Assembly: GCA_023381645.1 (NCBI GenBank)
Contig: JAMCRJ010000076.1
Location: forward strand, 150,618 to 214,617
Direction: 5' to 3'
DNA from: Gammaproteobacteria bacterium
Lineage (GTDB): Bacteria > Pseudomonadota > Gammaproteobacteria > Acidithiobacillales > Acidithiobacillaceae
Length of the DNA: 64,000 nt
The translations under genes and the position numbers were made by a program. A model generated the notes under the pieces. It was not told where the DNA came from, did not search any database, and saw nothing but the letters and a program-made list of their open reading frames with translations. Positions 20,666 to 29,785 of the stretch are shown piece after piece. The number at the start of each line of letters is the position of its first letter. Position 1 is the first letter of the stretch.

Positions 20666-20724
20666 AACCAGCACTGGGCCGCTCACTTCCGCAGCGGAAC
20701 CATCTTTGACGCTGCCCTGAGTGA

Positions 20725-21507
20725 TTAAAAGTGGAATTTCAAATCCGCCGCAGTAATGGTGTTAAATTTTTTATAATAACTGATTACGGGGAATTCGTTG
20801 TATGTGGCAGTATAAGATAGCTGCAAGGCTAATGGACCATACAGCCGGGATTGCAGGCTGGTAACCGACTCATAGGTATTGTTGTTGGCTGTGGATAGCA
20901 GGGCAGTTACGTTTTCCTTGAAAGTCGCATGGCGGGTCAGGTGCCAATGATAACCCACCGCCAAACGAGCGGCTGGGTTGGTTTGATATTTCATGCCTAT
21001 GGGCTGGTCTTCCTGGGCGCCGATGCCTCCCTGATAATCTATGGACATGGTTTTGTCGATAGATACGATATTGCCTTCGCCTATGGTTTCTATCAGATGA
21101 TAATAATATCCGTTAAATTGATTTCGGTCATAACGGATATCACCGAAAACATAGTGAACATTTGGCTTGAAGTAATATCGAAATTGATTCTCCAGAACGA
21201 GGCGATTGGCGTAAACCGCAGTTGATGCAGCAGTGTAATTGTAGCTCACGTGCGCACGATTTTCCCAGCGGTGATATTGCCAGCGTACCCAGTCATCGCT
21301 GTGGAGATTCAAGGATGGGTATGTTCCCGTGGCGCTGGAAAACCCGAGCGCCACGCTCCCTGACCAGCGCTTCGATTTCTTGGCTGTGTTGGCAAATGCG
21401 CATGTGAATGATGTGATCCCGGTAAAAAAAACAAGAATGATAGTAACCATGATGCGTGCGCGGTGTTTTTGGTGGGAGGTTATTTGAGATATCGGCGGCG
21501 ATGGCAT
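20725..21507 (-). CDS. DUF481-like outer-membrane beta-barrel protein
   Basis: The 260-residue product has an N-terminal hydrophobic export signal (MVTIILVFFTGITSFTCAFA, starting at residue 20) and then alternating aromatic and polar residues typical of a beta barrel. It resembles the DUF481 (YdiY-like, salt-induced outer-membrane protein) family: GSVALGFSSATGT, WENRAHVSYNY, and a C-terminal strand ending in Phe (AADLKFHF). ATG 21507 is chosen because GAGGAG lies a few bases upstream; ATG 21450 is the alternative and would leave a more compact signal peptide. The gene is AT-rich compared with its neighbours (21 G/C in the 60 bases from 21121), suggesting transfer. Function is unknown. Confidence 0.72.
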   Translation of the reverse strand: MPSPPISQITSHQKHRARIMVTIILVFFTGITSFTCAFANTAKKSKRWSGSVALGFSSATGTYPSLNLHSDDWVRWQYHRWENRAHVSYNYTAASTAVYANRLVLENQFRYYFKPNVHYVFGDIRYDRNQFNGYYYHLIETIGEGNIVSIDKTMSIDYQGGIGAQEDQPIGMKYQTNPAARLAVGYHWHLTRHATFKENVTALLSTANNNTYESVTSLQSRLYGPLALQLSYTATYNEFPVISYYKKFNTITAADLKFHF

Positions 21508-21592
21508 AGGCTCTCCTCGAGCAAAATTAACAGGATAGGATGATCGAGACGGGGGCGCCATACAGCGATGTCTTGCCGGTAGGCGGTGGTAT

Positions 21593-24040
21593 TCAGGGGG
21601 TATCCCGGAAAGGCCATTGCCAGTCGGTGATTTCCTGCGGGTCCACGCCGTACTCGTACGCATGATTTTTACAGGCGAATTGCAGGTTGAGCAGGGTCTC
21701 ACGCACACCGGAACCCGTGTCGCAAAAACGGGGGATCCGGTCAATGGCGTCAATAGCCAAGCTGAACCGGTCGGTCTGGTTGCGGATGGCGAGTTCCAGC
21801 GGTGTGTCGATGTTCCCCTTTTCTTTATAGCCCCGTACATGAATGTGGTGCTGGGCGGGACGTCGGTAGGTGAGCCGGTGTATCAGCCAGGGATAGGAGT
21901 GAAAATTGAAAATAACCGGTTTTGAGGAGGTGAAGAGTGCCTCGAATTCACGGTCCGTCATGCCGTGGGGGTGTTCGGTATGGGGCACCAGTTTGAAGAG
22001 ATCGACGACATTCACAAGGCGTATTTTTATATCAGGTAGATACTGGCGCAGCAGGGCGGTAGCCGCCAGAGATTCCATGGTGGGCACGTCACCGCAACTG
22101 GCCATGACCACGTCCGGCTCTTCTCCCGTGTCGTTACTGGCCCATTCCCATATCCCGGCACCCTTTGCGCAGTGCGCCATGGCAGCGTCCATGTCCAGAT
22201 ACTGCAGATGCGTTTGCTTATCCGCGACGATCACATTGATATAATTCACGCTTCGCAGGCAATGATCCGTCACCGAGAGCAGGCAGTTGGCATCGGGTGG
22301 GAGATAGATGCGCACGACATTGGGACTCTTGTTGGCGACGACGTCCAGAAAACCTGGGTCCTGGTGGGTGAAACCGTTGTGGTCCTGGCGCCAGACCAGA
22401 CCCGTAATCAGTAGGTTGAGTGATGCCACCTTGGCGCGCCAGGGTAATTCGTTGCACTTTTCCAGCCACTTGGCGTGTTGATTGAACATGGAATCGATGA
22501 TGTGAATGAAAGCTTCATAGCTGTTGATGAGGCCGTGCCGGCCGCTGAGCAAATAGCCCTCCAGCCATCCCTCCAGGGTATGTTCGCTGAGCATTTCCAT
22601 GACCCGCCCGCTCAGCGCCAATGCCCCGCCATCGGCGTCTTCGGGAAAATATGCCCCCAGCCAGACTTTTTGCGTGACATCATATACGGCGTCCAGTTTG
22701 TTGGATTGGGTTTCGTCCGGACCGAAGATGCGAAAGTTCTGCATGTTTCGCCGCGTAATCTCCCTGAGAAAGTGTCCCAGGGTGGGCACATTGTCCGCCC
22801 TGGTTCCGCCAGGTTCCTGTACCGCGATGGAAAATGCGCGGAAGTCGGGCATATCCAGAGGGCGGCGTAGCAGACCACCGTTGGCCACAGGATTGGCGCT
22901 CATCCGACGTTTGTCTTTCGGGGCCAGTTCGCGCAGTTCGGGGATGAGCCGCCCCAGCGCGTCGAAGTACTCCTCCGGCTTATAGCTGCGCATCCAGGAT
23001 TCCAGCAGTTTCAGATGCGCCGGATTGGAAAGGACGTCCGGAATGGGGATCTGATGTGCCCGCCAGAAGCCCTCCAGATAGTGTCCGTCCACCTTGCGGG
23101 GTGCGGTCCAGCCCTTGGGGGACCGGAGGATGATCATCGGCCAACGCGGACGGAAGGCCGTACCGGTCTGTCGCGCCTTGTCCTGAAATTCCCGGATGTT
23201 CAATACGCACCGTTCCATGGTGGCAGCCATCGCCTGATGCATGCTCGCAGGGTCGCTCCCTTCCACAAAATAAGGGGTATAACCATACCCGATGAATAAT
23301 GCCTTTAGTTCCTCATGGGTGATGCGAGCCAGAATGGTGGGGTTGTTGATTTTATAGCCGTTGAGATGGAGCACCGGCAGTACCGCACCATCGGTAATCG
23401 GATTGAGGAATTTATTGCTGTGCCAACTTGTGGCAAGGGGACCCGTTTCTGCTTCCCCGTCGCCTACCATGACCAGGGCGATCAGGTCGGGGTTGTCGTA
23501 GACGGTCCCAAATGCGTGCGAAACACTGTAGCCAAGTTCTCCGCCCTCATGAATACTGCCCGGGGTTTCCGGTGTCGCGTGACTACCAATGCCCCCAGGG
23601 AATGAAAACTGCTTGAAAAATCGTTGCATTCCTGCGATATCCGGACTTTTGTCCGGATATATCTCCGAGTACGTTCCCTCAAGGTAGGCCTGAGAGAGCA
23701 TGGCCGGTGCCCCGTGCCCCGGTCCGGAGATATAGATCGCGTTCAAGTCGTATTTGTTGATCAGTCGATTAAAATGAATATAGGTGAAACACTGGCCCGC
23801 GTCCGATCCCCAGTGGCCCAGCAGGCGGGGTTTGATGTGCTCCGGCTGTAGCGGATCCCGGAGCAACGGATTGTCCCGGAGGTATAACATCCCCAGACAC
23901 AGGTAAAGACTGGCCTGCCAGTAGGCATCGATCTTACGCAGATCATCGGGACTCAGTGGGTGTTCTTCGACTGTCGCGCGGGCGGTCCCATAGGCGCTGA
24001 TGCTCTCATCCTCACAAACTGCATCGTGTTCAGGCGTCAT
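21593..24040 (-). CDS. xfp: Phosphoketolase (D-xylulose 5-phosphate / D-fructose 6-phosphate)
   Basis: This thiamine-diphosphate enzyme splits xylulose 5-phosphate or fructose 6-phosphate with phosphate to acetyl phosphate and a smaller sugar phosphate. The roughly 815-residue length is normal. Recognisable marks are [31 protein letters not shown], the ThDP segment [26 protein letters not shown] and the C-terminal [12 protein letters not shown] with [17 protein letters not shown] 24040 is preferred because GAGG lies six bases upstream; ATG 24052 would add four residues. In an autotroph this enzyme would link Calvin-cycle sugars to acetyl phosphate; that is inference. Confidence 0.95.
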   Translation of the reverse strand: MTPEHDAVCEDESISAYGTARATVEEHPLSPDDLRKIDAYWQASLYLCLGMLYLRDNPLLRDPLQPEHIKPRLLGHWGSDAGQCFTYIHFNRLINKYDLNAIYISGPGHGAPAMLSQAYLEGTYSEIYPDKSPDIAGMQRFFKQFSFPGGIGSHATPETPGSIHEGGELGYSVSHAFGTVYDNPDLIALVMVGDGEAETGPLATSWHSNKFLNPITDGAVLPVLHLNGYKINNPTILARITHEELKALFIGYGYTPYFVEGSDPASMHQAMAATMERCVLNIREFQDKARQTGTAFRPRWPMIILRSPKGWTAPRKVDGHYLEGFWRAHQIPIPDVLSNPAHLKLLESWMRSYKPEEYFDALGRLIPELRELAPKDKRRMSANPVANGGLLRRPLDMPDFRAFSIAVQEPGGTRADNVPTLGHFLREITRRNMQNFRIFGPDETQSNKLDAVYDVTQKVWLGAYFPEDADGGALALSGRVMEMLSEHTLEGWLEGYLLSGRHGLINSYEAFIHIIDSMFNQHAKWLEKCNELPWRAKVASLNLLITGLVWRQDHNGFTHQDPGFLDVVANKSPNVVRIYLPPDANCLLSVTDHCLRSVNYINVIVADKQTHLQYLDMDAAMAHCAKGAGIWEWASNDTGEEPDVVMASCGDVPTMESLAATALLRQYLPDIKIRLVNVVDLFKLVPHTEHPHGMTDREFEALFTSSKPVIFNFHSYPWLIHRLTYRRPAQHHIHVRGYKEKGNIDTPLELAIRNQTDRFSLAIDAIDRIPRFCDTGSGVRETLLNLQFACKNHAYEYGVDPQEITDWQWPFRDTP

Positions 24041-24087
24041 GCCAAACCTCATTTTTCTGGAAATGGGTTGAAAGGGATATTGTTGAA

Positions 24088-24093
24088 ATTATA
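24088..24093 (-). promoter_or_regulatory. Candidate -10 element for xfp
   Basis: A perfect TATAAT reads on the minus strand about 48 bases before the xfp start. No good -35 (CGCCGC at the expected distance) is present, so the element is tentative or depends on an activator. Confidence 0.35.
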
Positions 24094-24146
24094 GGTGACG
24101 AAGGGGCGCGGCGGCGGGCGCCTGTCTGCTTGCCATCGGGCGGCGG

Positions 24147-25202
24147 TTAATGGACATGCAGATGGTGCATGTCTGGCGCGTGGGCGTGGTTGTGGGTCAG
24201 CGCCTCGTGCTGGTGCAGGTGGCGATGACGGGCCCCTGGCGCCACCGGGGCTGCATGCGTGTGCTGGTGATGTGTGTCATGCACATGGATATGATTATGT
24301 TCCATAAGGGTGTGGGTATGGCTATGTTCGTGATGCTCGGTGAGGTGCATCCAGATGCCCCAGCCCATCAGCGCCCCGGCAATCACCAGGAGCGGGCCGA
24401 CCGGAGCCCCGAGCATCACGCTGAGTACGGCACCGACAAAGGGCGCGCTGGAAAAATACGCGCCCGTCCGCGCACTGCCAAGATGGCGCAGGCCGACCAC
24501 AAAAAGGGCGAGGCTGACACCATAGGTGAAAAATCCGAGCAGCATTGCCGCTGCCGCGTTGGGCAGGGCGGGCAGATGGTCACCGAGCAGCAACGCCAGG
24601 CCGAGGTTGACGCCGCCCGCCACCCACCCCTTATTGGCGGCGATCCAGGTCGTATCCGCCAGAGATATCTTGCGGGTCAGATTGTTATCCACACCCCAGG
24701 CGAAGCAGGCGCCGATGATGGCGGCAGCGGACCAGAGATGGTCAAAATGCACCTGCCCAGGCCAACTGAGGAGGACCATCCCCAGCACAATCGCCGCCAT
24801 ACCCCAGGCAATGCGCCGGTCAAAACTTTCCCTGAACACCCACCAGGCGAGCAATGTCGTAAACACGGTCTCCGCATTCAACAACAGGGATGCCGTCGAT
24901 GACGCAGCACCCTGCAAACCGATCATGAACAGTACCGGCGCCACGATCCCGCCGGATAGCACCGAAGCGGCAAACCAAAAGGCATCCCGGCGCGTCAGCC
25001 GCACCGATTCGGCACGTCGCAAGCAGCGATAGAGCGTCAGGCCCAGACCTGAGCCCAAGTAGAGGAGTCCAGCCAGCATCCACGGGCTCACCGACGCCAG
25101 CAGGATCTTCGCTAGTGGCGTGCCTGCGCCGAAAAGCAGTGCCGACAGAAGAGCGGCCTGAATGCCGGGACGCCTCGCCTGCGACTTAACTTTTTCGCGC
25201 AA
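24147..25202 (-). CDS. EamA/DMT-family transporter with a histidine-rich C-terminal tail
   Basis: The first 280 residues form about ten membrane segments of the EamA drug/metabolite transporter fold, in two repeats (LFGAGTPLAKILL near the start; FAWGVDNNLTRKIS opening the second). The last 66 residues carry about 25 histidines in H-x-H patterns (EHSHTHT, NHIHVHD, HHQHTH, RHRHLHQH), like the metal-binding loops of nickel, cobalt or zinc transporters. It starts at a TTG (25202), 14 bases after the stop of the preceding small gene, so it is probably the last gene of the RND metal-efflux operon. Substrate is unknown; divalent metal export or metal-responsive control is inferred from tail and context. 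Confidence 0.8.
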   Translation of the reverse strand: MREKVKSQARRPGIQAALLSALLFGAGTPLAKILLASVSPWMLAGLLYLGSGLGLTLYRCLRRAESVRLTRRDAFWFAASVLSGGIVAPVLFMIGLQGAASSTASLLLNAETVFTTLLAWWVFRESFDRRIAWGMAAIVLGMVLLSWPGQVHFDHLWSAAAIIGACFAWGVDNNLTRKISLADTTWIAANKGWVAGGVNLGLALLLGDHLPALPNAAAAMLLGFFTYGVSLALFVVGLRHLGSARTGAYFSSAPFVGAVLSVMLGAPVGPLLVIAGALMGWGIWMHLTEHHEHSHTHTLMEHNHIHVHDTHHQHTHAAPVAPGARHRHLHQHEALTHNHAHAPDMHHLHVH

Positions 25203-25216
25203 GGGCGTGCTGTGCC

Positions 25217-25633
25217 CTAACGCCGCGGACCGGCACCCATTCCACCGCCCGCCCCGGTTCCCATCATTCCGGCACCAGGGCCCATGCCCGCCGCGCCGCC
25301 ACCCATACCGGCGCCGCCATTCATACGGCCGGGACCCATGCCTGCGCCGCCTGCGGGCGGTACGGCGGGTAAGGTCACCCCTCGTTTCTTGGCCAGTTCC
25401 ATCATCTCTTCGTGGTGTTCCTGACGTATCCGTTCGCGTTCCTGGATAGTCTTGGCCGCACGCAATTTAGCGCGATACTCCATACGCTGCTGGGGGGTCA
25501 TCAACTGGCTGCCATACATCATCTGGTTTTGAACCTGTCCGGCAGCGGGCGCCGCATCTGCGGCGAGGACCACCCCGGTCGGCAGACACAGGACAGCACC
25601 CAAGATCGAAATGAAAAACGATTTTTTAGACAT
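25217..25633 (-). CDS. Small exported Gly/Met-rich protein of the metal-efflux operon
   Basis: This is a 138-residue protein with a clear signal peptide (KKSFFISILGAVLCLPTGVV, cleavage near LAADA). A charged helical middle follows (MTPQQRMEYRAKLRAAKTIQ, continuing with RERIRQEHHEEMMELAKKRG), then a low-complexity tail rich in Gly, Met and Ala with repeats like GMGGG. The helical part recalls periplasmic chaperone-like or metal-scavenging proteins of the CpxP/Spy kind, but I cannot assign a family. ATG 25633 is chosen for its GGAGGT; the longer frame from 25681 would overlap the RND gene. Met-rich tails bind copper or silver in some periplasmic proteins; here that is only a possibility. Confidence 0.75.
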   Translation of the reverse strand: MSKKSFFISILGAVLCLPTGVVLAADAAPAAGQVQNQMMYGSQLMTPQQRMEYRAKLRAAKTIQERERIRQEHHEEMMELAKKRGVTLPAVPPAGGAGMGPGRMNGGAGMGGGAAGMGPGAGMMGTGAGGGMGAGPRR

Positions 25634-25670
25634 CTCGCACCTCCAGTTTATTAACAAGGGTATCAGAATA

Positions 25671-28600
25671 TTAGTTTCCATTGCCCCTCAATGCAAGGAA
25701 ACCGGTCCGCTGGTCCGGGTCCGACAGCGGGCGTCTGACGGGCCATGCGGCATATAGTACCGGCGCCAGCCACAAAGACATGAACACGGACAGCAGCAGC
25801 CCACCCATGACCGCTACCGCGAGGGGCTTGAGCAGGTCGGTACCGTGGCCGATGCCGATGGCCAGTGGCAGAAAGCCGAGGACATCGGCGAGCATGGTCA
25901 TCAGGATGGGGCGCAGGCGCTGGCGGGCGGCGAGGGCGACCACGGCGGGGCGAGGTTGCGGGCCATCGAGTTGCCGGGCGCGGGCAAAAATCAGAATCAC
26001 ATTATTGACGGCAATGGCAAAGACCAGCAGCACCCCGAGAAAAGCGGTACTGTCGAGATCGATGCCGAGCAGCAGCAGCGCCAGCAAGGCTCCCGGTGCC
26101 GCCAGCGCAATGGCCAGTAGCGCAGAGATGGCGGCGCGCTGACTGCTGAACTGAAAGCCGAGCAGGATCAGGAGCAAGGCCAGCGCACCGCCCAGTATCA
26201 ACGCCATCTGCCGAAAACTTTGGGACTGCTGGCGATAGTAGCCGCCGAGCAGGGTCGTCACGTTCGTGGGCAGATGCAGACCTGCAACCACCTCGCGTGC
26301 CTTGATGGCGGCCTGTGCCAGCCCTTCGCCGGGCTTCGGCTGCAGCCAGACATAGGCGTCGGGCACCAAATTCTGATGGGTCACGAAAGGTATCGCGCCC
26401 TGCACATGCACGCCGGCGATACTTGCCAGCGGCGTAAAGCTTCCGTCCGGCAGGCGAATGGGGAGGCTGTCCATCGCGCGCGGGGTGAAATCGTGACCGG
26501 CGAGACTGACGCGAATCGGCAGAATCTGCTCGCCGTGCAGAAGGAAGCCCGCCTGCCGCCCCCAGAAACGCGCCTTGACCTGGCCGGCCAGTACCGGCGG
26601 GGTGATGCCATAGATGGCAGCCAGTGGCGACGGGGTGATCTCCAGTTCGGGGCCTGCGGACGGTGACTTGAAGTTCACGGATTCAAAGGCCTGGCTCTGG
26701 CGCAATGCCGCCGCCAGACGCACGCCCTGTGCACGCAGGGTGGCGGAATCCGAGCCGAAGAGATAAACCACCAGCGGCGCGTGGGCACCCGAAAGATTAC
26801 CCAGACGCACGATCATCGTCTGGTGAAGGGTCATGGAGAGCAGATTGGGAGCCATCTGACGGAACTGTGCATACAGCGTGCGCATCACCGCCTCGGTGCT
26901 CTGCGCATGACTGGGCTTGAGGACGATGGCGATTGCCCCTTTGTTCGCTGGCGCATGGAGGAACTGGAAACCGCGTCCCACCATCAGCGATGCCCGCTCC
27001 ACATTGGGATTCTCCAGCGCCACCCGCATGAAATCCCGTCCGACGCGGGTGGTTTCCGCCACGCTGCTGCCGACCGGGGTACGAAAAGGCACCGAGATCA
27101 CGCCCTCGTCCCAATGAGGCAGGAAGGCGGTGGGTAAGGTAGTCAGCGTCAGCCATCCCGCGACCGCAAGGAGCAGGACTACCGGAATAGCCCACCACGG
27201 GCGGCGCATGCCGAAAATCAGCCAGCGACTGAAATGTCGGCGTAACCAACGTTCTGCACGGTTTCGCCGGTTTTGGCGCGGACGCCCGGCGAGCCATGCG
27301 GCCAGTACCGGCGTCACCAGCAGGGCGACGATTTGCGAAGTCATCAGTGCAATGACGATGGCGAGCGCCATATGCCGGAACAACAGCCCCAGCGTGCCGG
27401 ACAAAAAAATCAGCGGTAAAAAGATCAGGCAGGAGGTGAGGGTGGCCAGGGTCATCAGCGGCAGGATTTCGGCGGCACGGCGCAGGGCGAGCTGTCGTCG
27501 CGCGGCGCGGTCGCCATGCAGGCCGTGGAGCCCGCGTTCGATCACCACGATGGCATGATCCACCAATGCACCAATCGCCGCCGTCAGACCGCCAAGCGTC
27601 ATGATGTTGAGTCCGTAGCCCAGCGCATGCAACACCAGAAAAGTGGCGGCCAGGGCCAGCGGGACGACTACCAGGGTTGCCACTGCCCCGTCGAAACGAC
27701 CGAGAAATGCCAGGACCACCAGCCAGGCGATCAGACTGCCTAGCCCGAGGGCGATCCAGACGTCGCGCAGGCTGCTGCCGATCAGATGGCTCAGGTCATA
27801 GATGGGTACCAGTTGCACACCGGGTGGCAGGTGCGCCCGCAAGGTTGCCAGACGGTTCTGTACGGCACGGGCGACAGCCACGTCGTTGGCCCGGGATTGG
27901 GACAGCACATCGATGATCAGAGCATGGCGATAGCCGGGAACGGCGGCGTCGGTGAGCAAGGGCGGTGGACCGACCTGCACCTGCCCCAGTGCGCCCAATG
28001 CCAGTGGGGCGCGGATGCCTTCGGCATTGGCCGGGCCGAGGGGCAGGGTGAGGGTGGCCAGATGCGCAGTGTCCACCGGCCGGGGCGTGGTGGCGACGAC
28101 AAACTGCTGGTGATAGGCGTGCAGAATGCCGGAGAAAAAAGGGCCCTGGGCGAGACGGAGGGTGTCGATCACCTGCTGCGCCGTCAGGTGATATTGCGCC
28201 AGGCGCACCGGGTTCAGATCGATATGCACCTGCGGCCAGCCGCGGCCGGTGCCCTGCACCTGATAGACACCGGGAATCGCCAGCAGGGCGGGGCGAACCT
28301 GAAAGGCGAAAGTCGGCATCATCGCCGAGCTGTCCAGACGATTGGAAACCAGCGCATACTCGGCGAAGGGGTAGGTGTAGGGTGCCATGCGCGTCACCCG
28401 CATCTGTGCGCCGACGGGTAGGCGGACCTGCGAAAGGCGGGCCTGCAGCATGAGATAAGCGGTCTGCGGATTGACGCCGGGATTGAAGTAGACATTGAGC
28501 TTGGTGAGTCCATTACCGGTCTGCGAGCGCACCAGCCGGACACCGGGCTGGCCTTTGGCCAGCGCCTCCAGTGGTCTGGTGATCTCGACTTCCATGAACT

Positions 28601-28772
28601 TGACCGGCAGGCTGCCGTCGTTGACCAGCACCGCCACGCGGGGGAAATCGACATTGGGAAATACGCTTTCCGGCAGACTTCTCAGGGCAAACCAGCCAGC
28701 CGCCAGCAGAAACACGGCAGCGAGGATCACGCTGAAGCGATTTTCCCAGAGAAAATCCAGATAACGCTTCAT
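25671..28772 (-). CDS. RND efflux pump, inner-membrane permease
   Basis: The 1033-residue protein is a proton-driven RND transporter with two sets of six membrane helices and two large periplasmic loops. The N-terminus (FLWENRFSVILAAVFLLAAG, then LPESVFPNVDFPRVAVLV) is typical. The TM4 proton-relay motif reads ALVDHAIVVIER: D405 is kept but the second aspartate of the usual VDD pair is H406. In the TM10 region AVNNVILIFARAR has Asn where drug pumps have Lys. It overlaps the adaptor gene by four bases (ATGA) and is followed by the small exported protein. The neighbouring CusRS-like regulators suggest metal export; organic solvent or drug export is the alternative. Confidence 0.9.
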   Translation of the reverse strand: MKRYLDFLWENRFSVILAAVFLLAAGWFALRSLPESVFPNVDFPRVAVLVNDGSLPVKFMEVEITRPLEALAKGQPGVRLVRSQTGNGLTKLNVYFNPGVNPQTAYLMLQARLSQVRLPVGAQMRVTRMAPYTYPFAEYALVSNRLDSSAMMPTFAFQVRPALLAIPGVYQVQGTGRGWPQVHIDLNPVRLAQYHLTAQQVIDTLRLAQGPFFSGILHAYHQQFVVATTPRPVDTAHLATLTLPLGPANAEGIRAPLALGALGQVQVGPPPLLTDAAVPGYRHALIIDVLSQSRANDVAVARAVQNRLATLRAHLPPGVQLVPIYDLSHLIGSSLRDVWIALGLGSLIAWLVVLAFLGRFDGAVATLVVVPLALAATFLVLHALGYGLNIMTLGGLTAAIGALVDHAIVVIERGLHGLHGDRAARRQLALRRAAEILPLMTLATLTSCLIFLPLIFLSGTLGLLFRHMALAIVIALMTSQIVALLVTPVLAAWLAGRPRQNRRNRAERWLRRHFSRWLIFGMRRPWWAIPVVLLLAVAGWLTLTTLPTAFLPHWDEGVISVPFRTPVGSSVAETTRVGRDFMRVALENPNVERASLMVGRGFQFLHAPANKGAIAIVLKPSHAQSTEAVMRTLYAQFRQMAPNLLSMTLHQTMIVRLGNLSGAHAPLVVYLFGSDSATLRAQGVRLAAALRQSQAFESVNFKSPSAGPELEITPSPLAAIYGITPPVLAGQVKARFWGRQAGFLLHGEQILPIRVSLAGHDFTPRAMDSLPIRLPDGSFTPLASIAGVHVQGAIPFVTHQNLVPDAYVWLQPKPGEGLAQAAIKAREVVAGLHLPTNVTTLLGGYYRQQSQSFRQMALILGGALALLLILLGFQFSSQRAAISALLAIALAAPGALLALLLLGIDLDSTAFLGVLLVFAIAVNNVILIFARARQLDGPQPRPAVVALAARQRLRPILMTMLADVLGFLPLAIGIGHGTDLLKPLAVAVMGGLLLSVFMSLWLAPVLYAAWPVRRPLSDPDQRTGFLALRGNGN

Positions 28773-29785
28773 GGTTTCTGGACCTGCACGGGAGTACCCG
28801 CGACGAGACGGGCGTTGCCGGAGCGTATGACGGGTTCCCCGACCCGAAGATCACCGCTGACCCAGGTGCGATCGCCACGGCTGGCGACGATGCGGATGGG
28901 CACTACGACCGCCCGCCCGTGGCGGACGGCGAATACCTCGGCGCGGGCACCGCGCATGACGACGCTGGCTGTCGGCAGAACGAAGGCTGTTGTCCCTGGC
29001 GCTGGCAGTCGCACCTGCAGCCATTCGCCGGGTAATAGCGGGCTGCGGGCGGGCAGGTCGATGTAGACGGACACCAGACCCAGATGCCGCGCGCTTTGCC
29101 CGACAGAGCGAATCTTGCCGTGCCCTCGCCAGTTGCTGCCATCCAGCCCTACCACTGTCCCCGTCTGCAGTCCTTGCGCCACGGCAGGCGTGACGTAGGC
29201 GTGCGCCCAGGGCGCTCCGCGGCCGGCGAGGATGGCGATGGGCTGGCCGGCGTTGACCACCGCGCCGGCAGGCACCAGATAGTGCAGGCTCCCGGCGAAA
29301 GGGGCGGTTAGTTGCTGCTGGTCCGATTGCGCCTGCAAGACGCGGAGGGCGGACCGGGATTCGTCCAGCGCCAGTTTCGCCTGCTCCACATCCTGCCGGG
29401 AGAGGACACCATCGGCATAGAGTTTCCGGTTACGGAACCACTGGCTGCGGCTGAAAGCGGCCCGCGCCTGAGCGGCACTGATGCTCGCCCGCAGGCCAGG
29501 TGGTGCGATGCGCGCCACCAGAGCACCGTCAGGGATTTGTCCGGCAGGCAGCAGCGGGCCGAGCACCCGGCCGGTCACTGCGGCGGTCAGGGTCACTTGG
29601 CCGTTACTTTCGACGGTGGCGAGTACGGTGTTCTCCTGTTGGGTCGGCGCGGAGGCGACAACGGCCACACGTACCGGCAGTGCCCAAGCCGCGTCCATGT
29701 CGGCCAGCCAGAGTAACATCCCGAGGCCGACGATGGCGGACCAGCGTGGAGAAATGCGGATCATTGAGCGTTTGTGGGGGGTCAT
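28769..29785 (-). CDS. RND efflux periplasmic adaptor (membrane fusion protein)
   Basis: This 338-residue adaptor bridges the RND pump and the TolC channel. After an N-terminal hydrophobic export segment (WSAIVGLGMLLWLADMDAAWA) come a beta-barrel/lipoyl half (SNGQVTLTAAVTGRVLGPLL), a helical hairpin (AQARAAFSRSQWFRNRK to AKLALDESRSALRVLQAQSD) and the second lipoyl half (TAPFAGSLHYLVPAGAVVNA). It is short for the family, with a brief hairpin. Start and stop both overlap the neighbouring genes by four bases (ATGA). No metal-binding N-terminal motif is evident. Confidence 0.88.
   Translation of the reverse strand: MTPHKRSMIRISPRWSAIVGLGMLLWLADMDAAWALPVRVAVVASAPTQQENTVLATVESNGQVTLTAAVTGRVLGPLLPAGQIPDGALVARIAPPGLRASISAAQARAAFSRSQWFRNRKLYADGVLSRQDVEQAKLALDESRSALRVLQAQSDQQQLTAPFAGSLHYLVPAGAVVNAGQPIAILAGRGAPWAHAYVTPAVAQGLQTGTVVGLDGSNWRGHGKIRSVGQSARHLGLVSVYIDLPARSPLLPGEWLQVRLPAPGTTAFVLPTASVVMRGARAEVFAVRHGRAVVVPIRIVASRGDRTWVSGDLRVGEPVIRSGNARLVAGTPVQVQKP

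Noticed and set aside
19954..20724. Copy of the tRNA-Ser 3' end as the far attachment site of the island
   Set aside because: I looked for the CCCTCTCCGCCA-type end and found none here; the border may be outside the window or lost.
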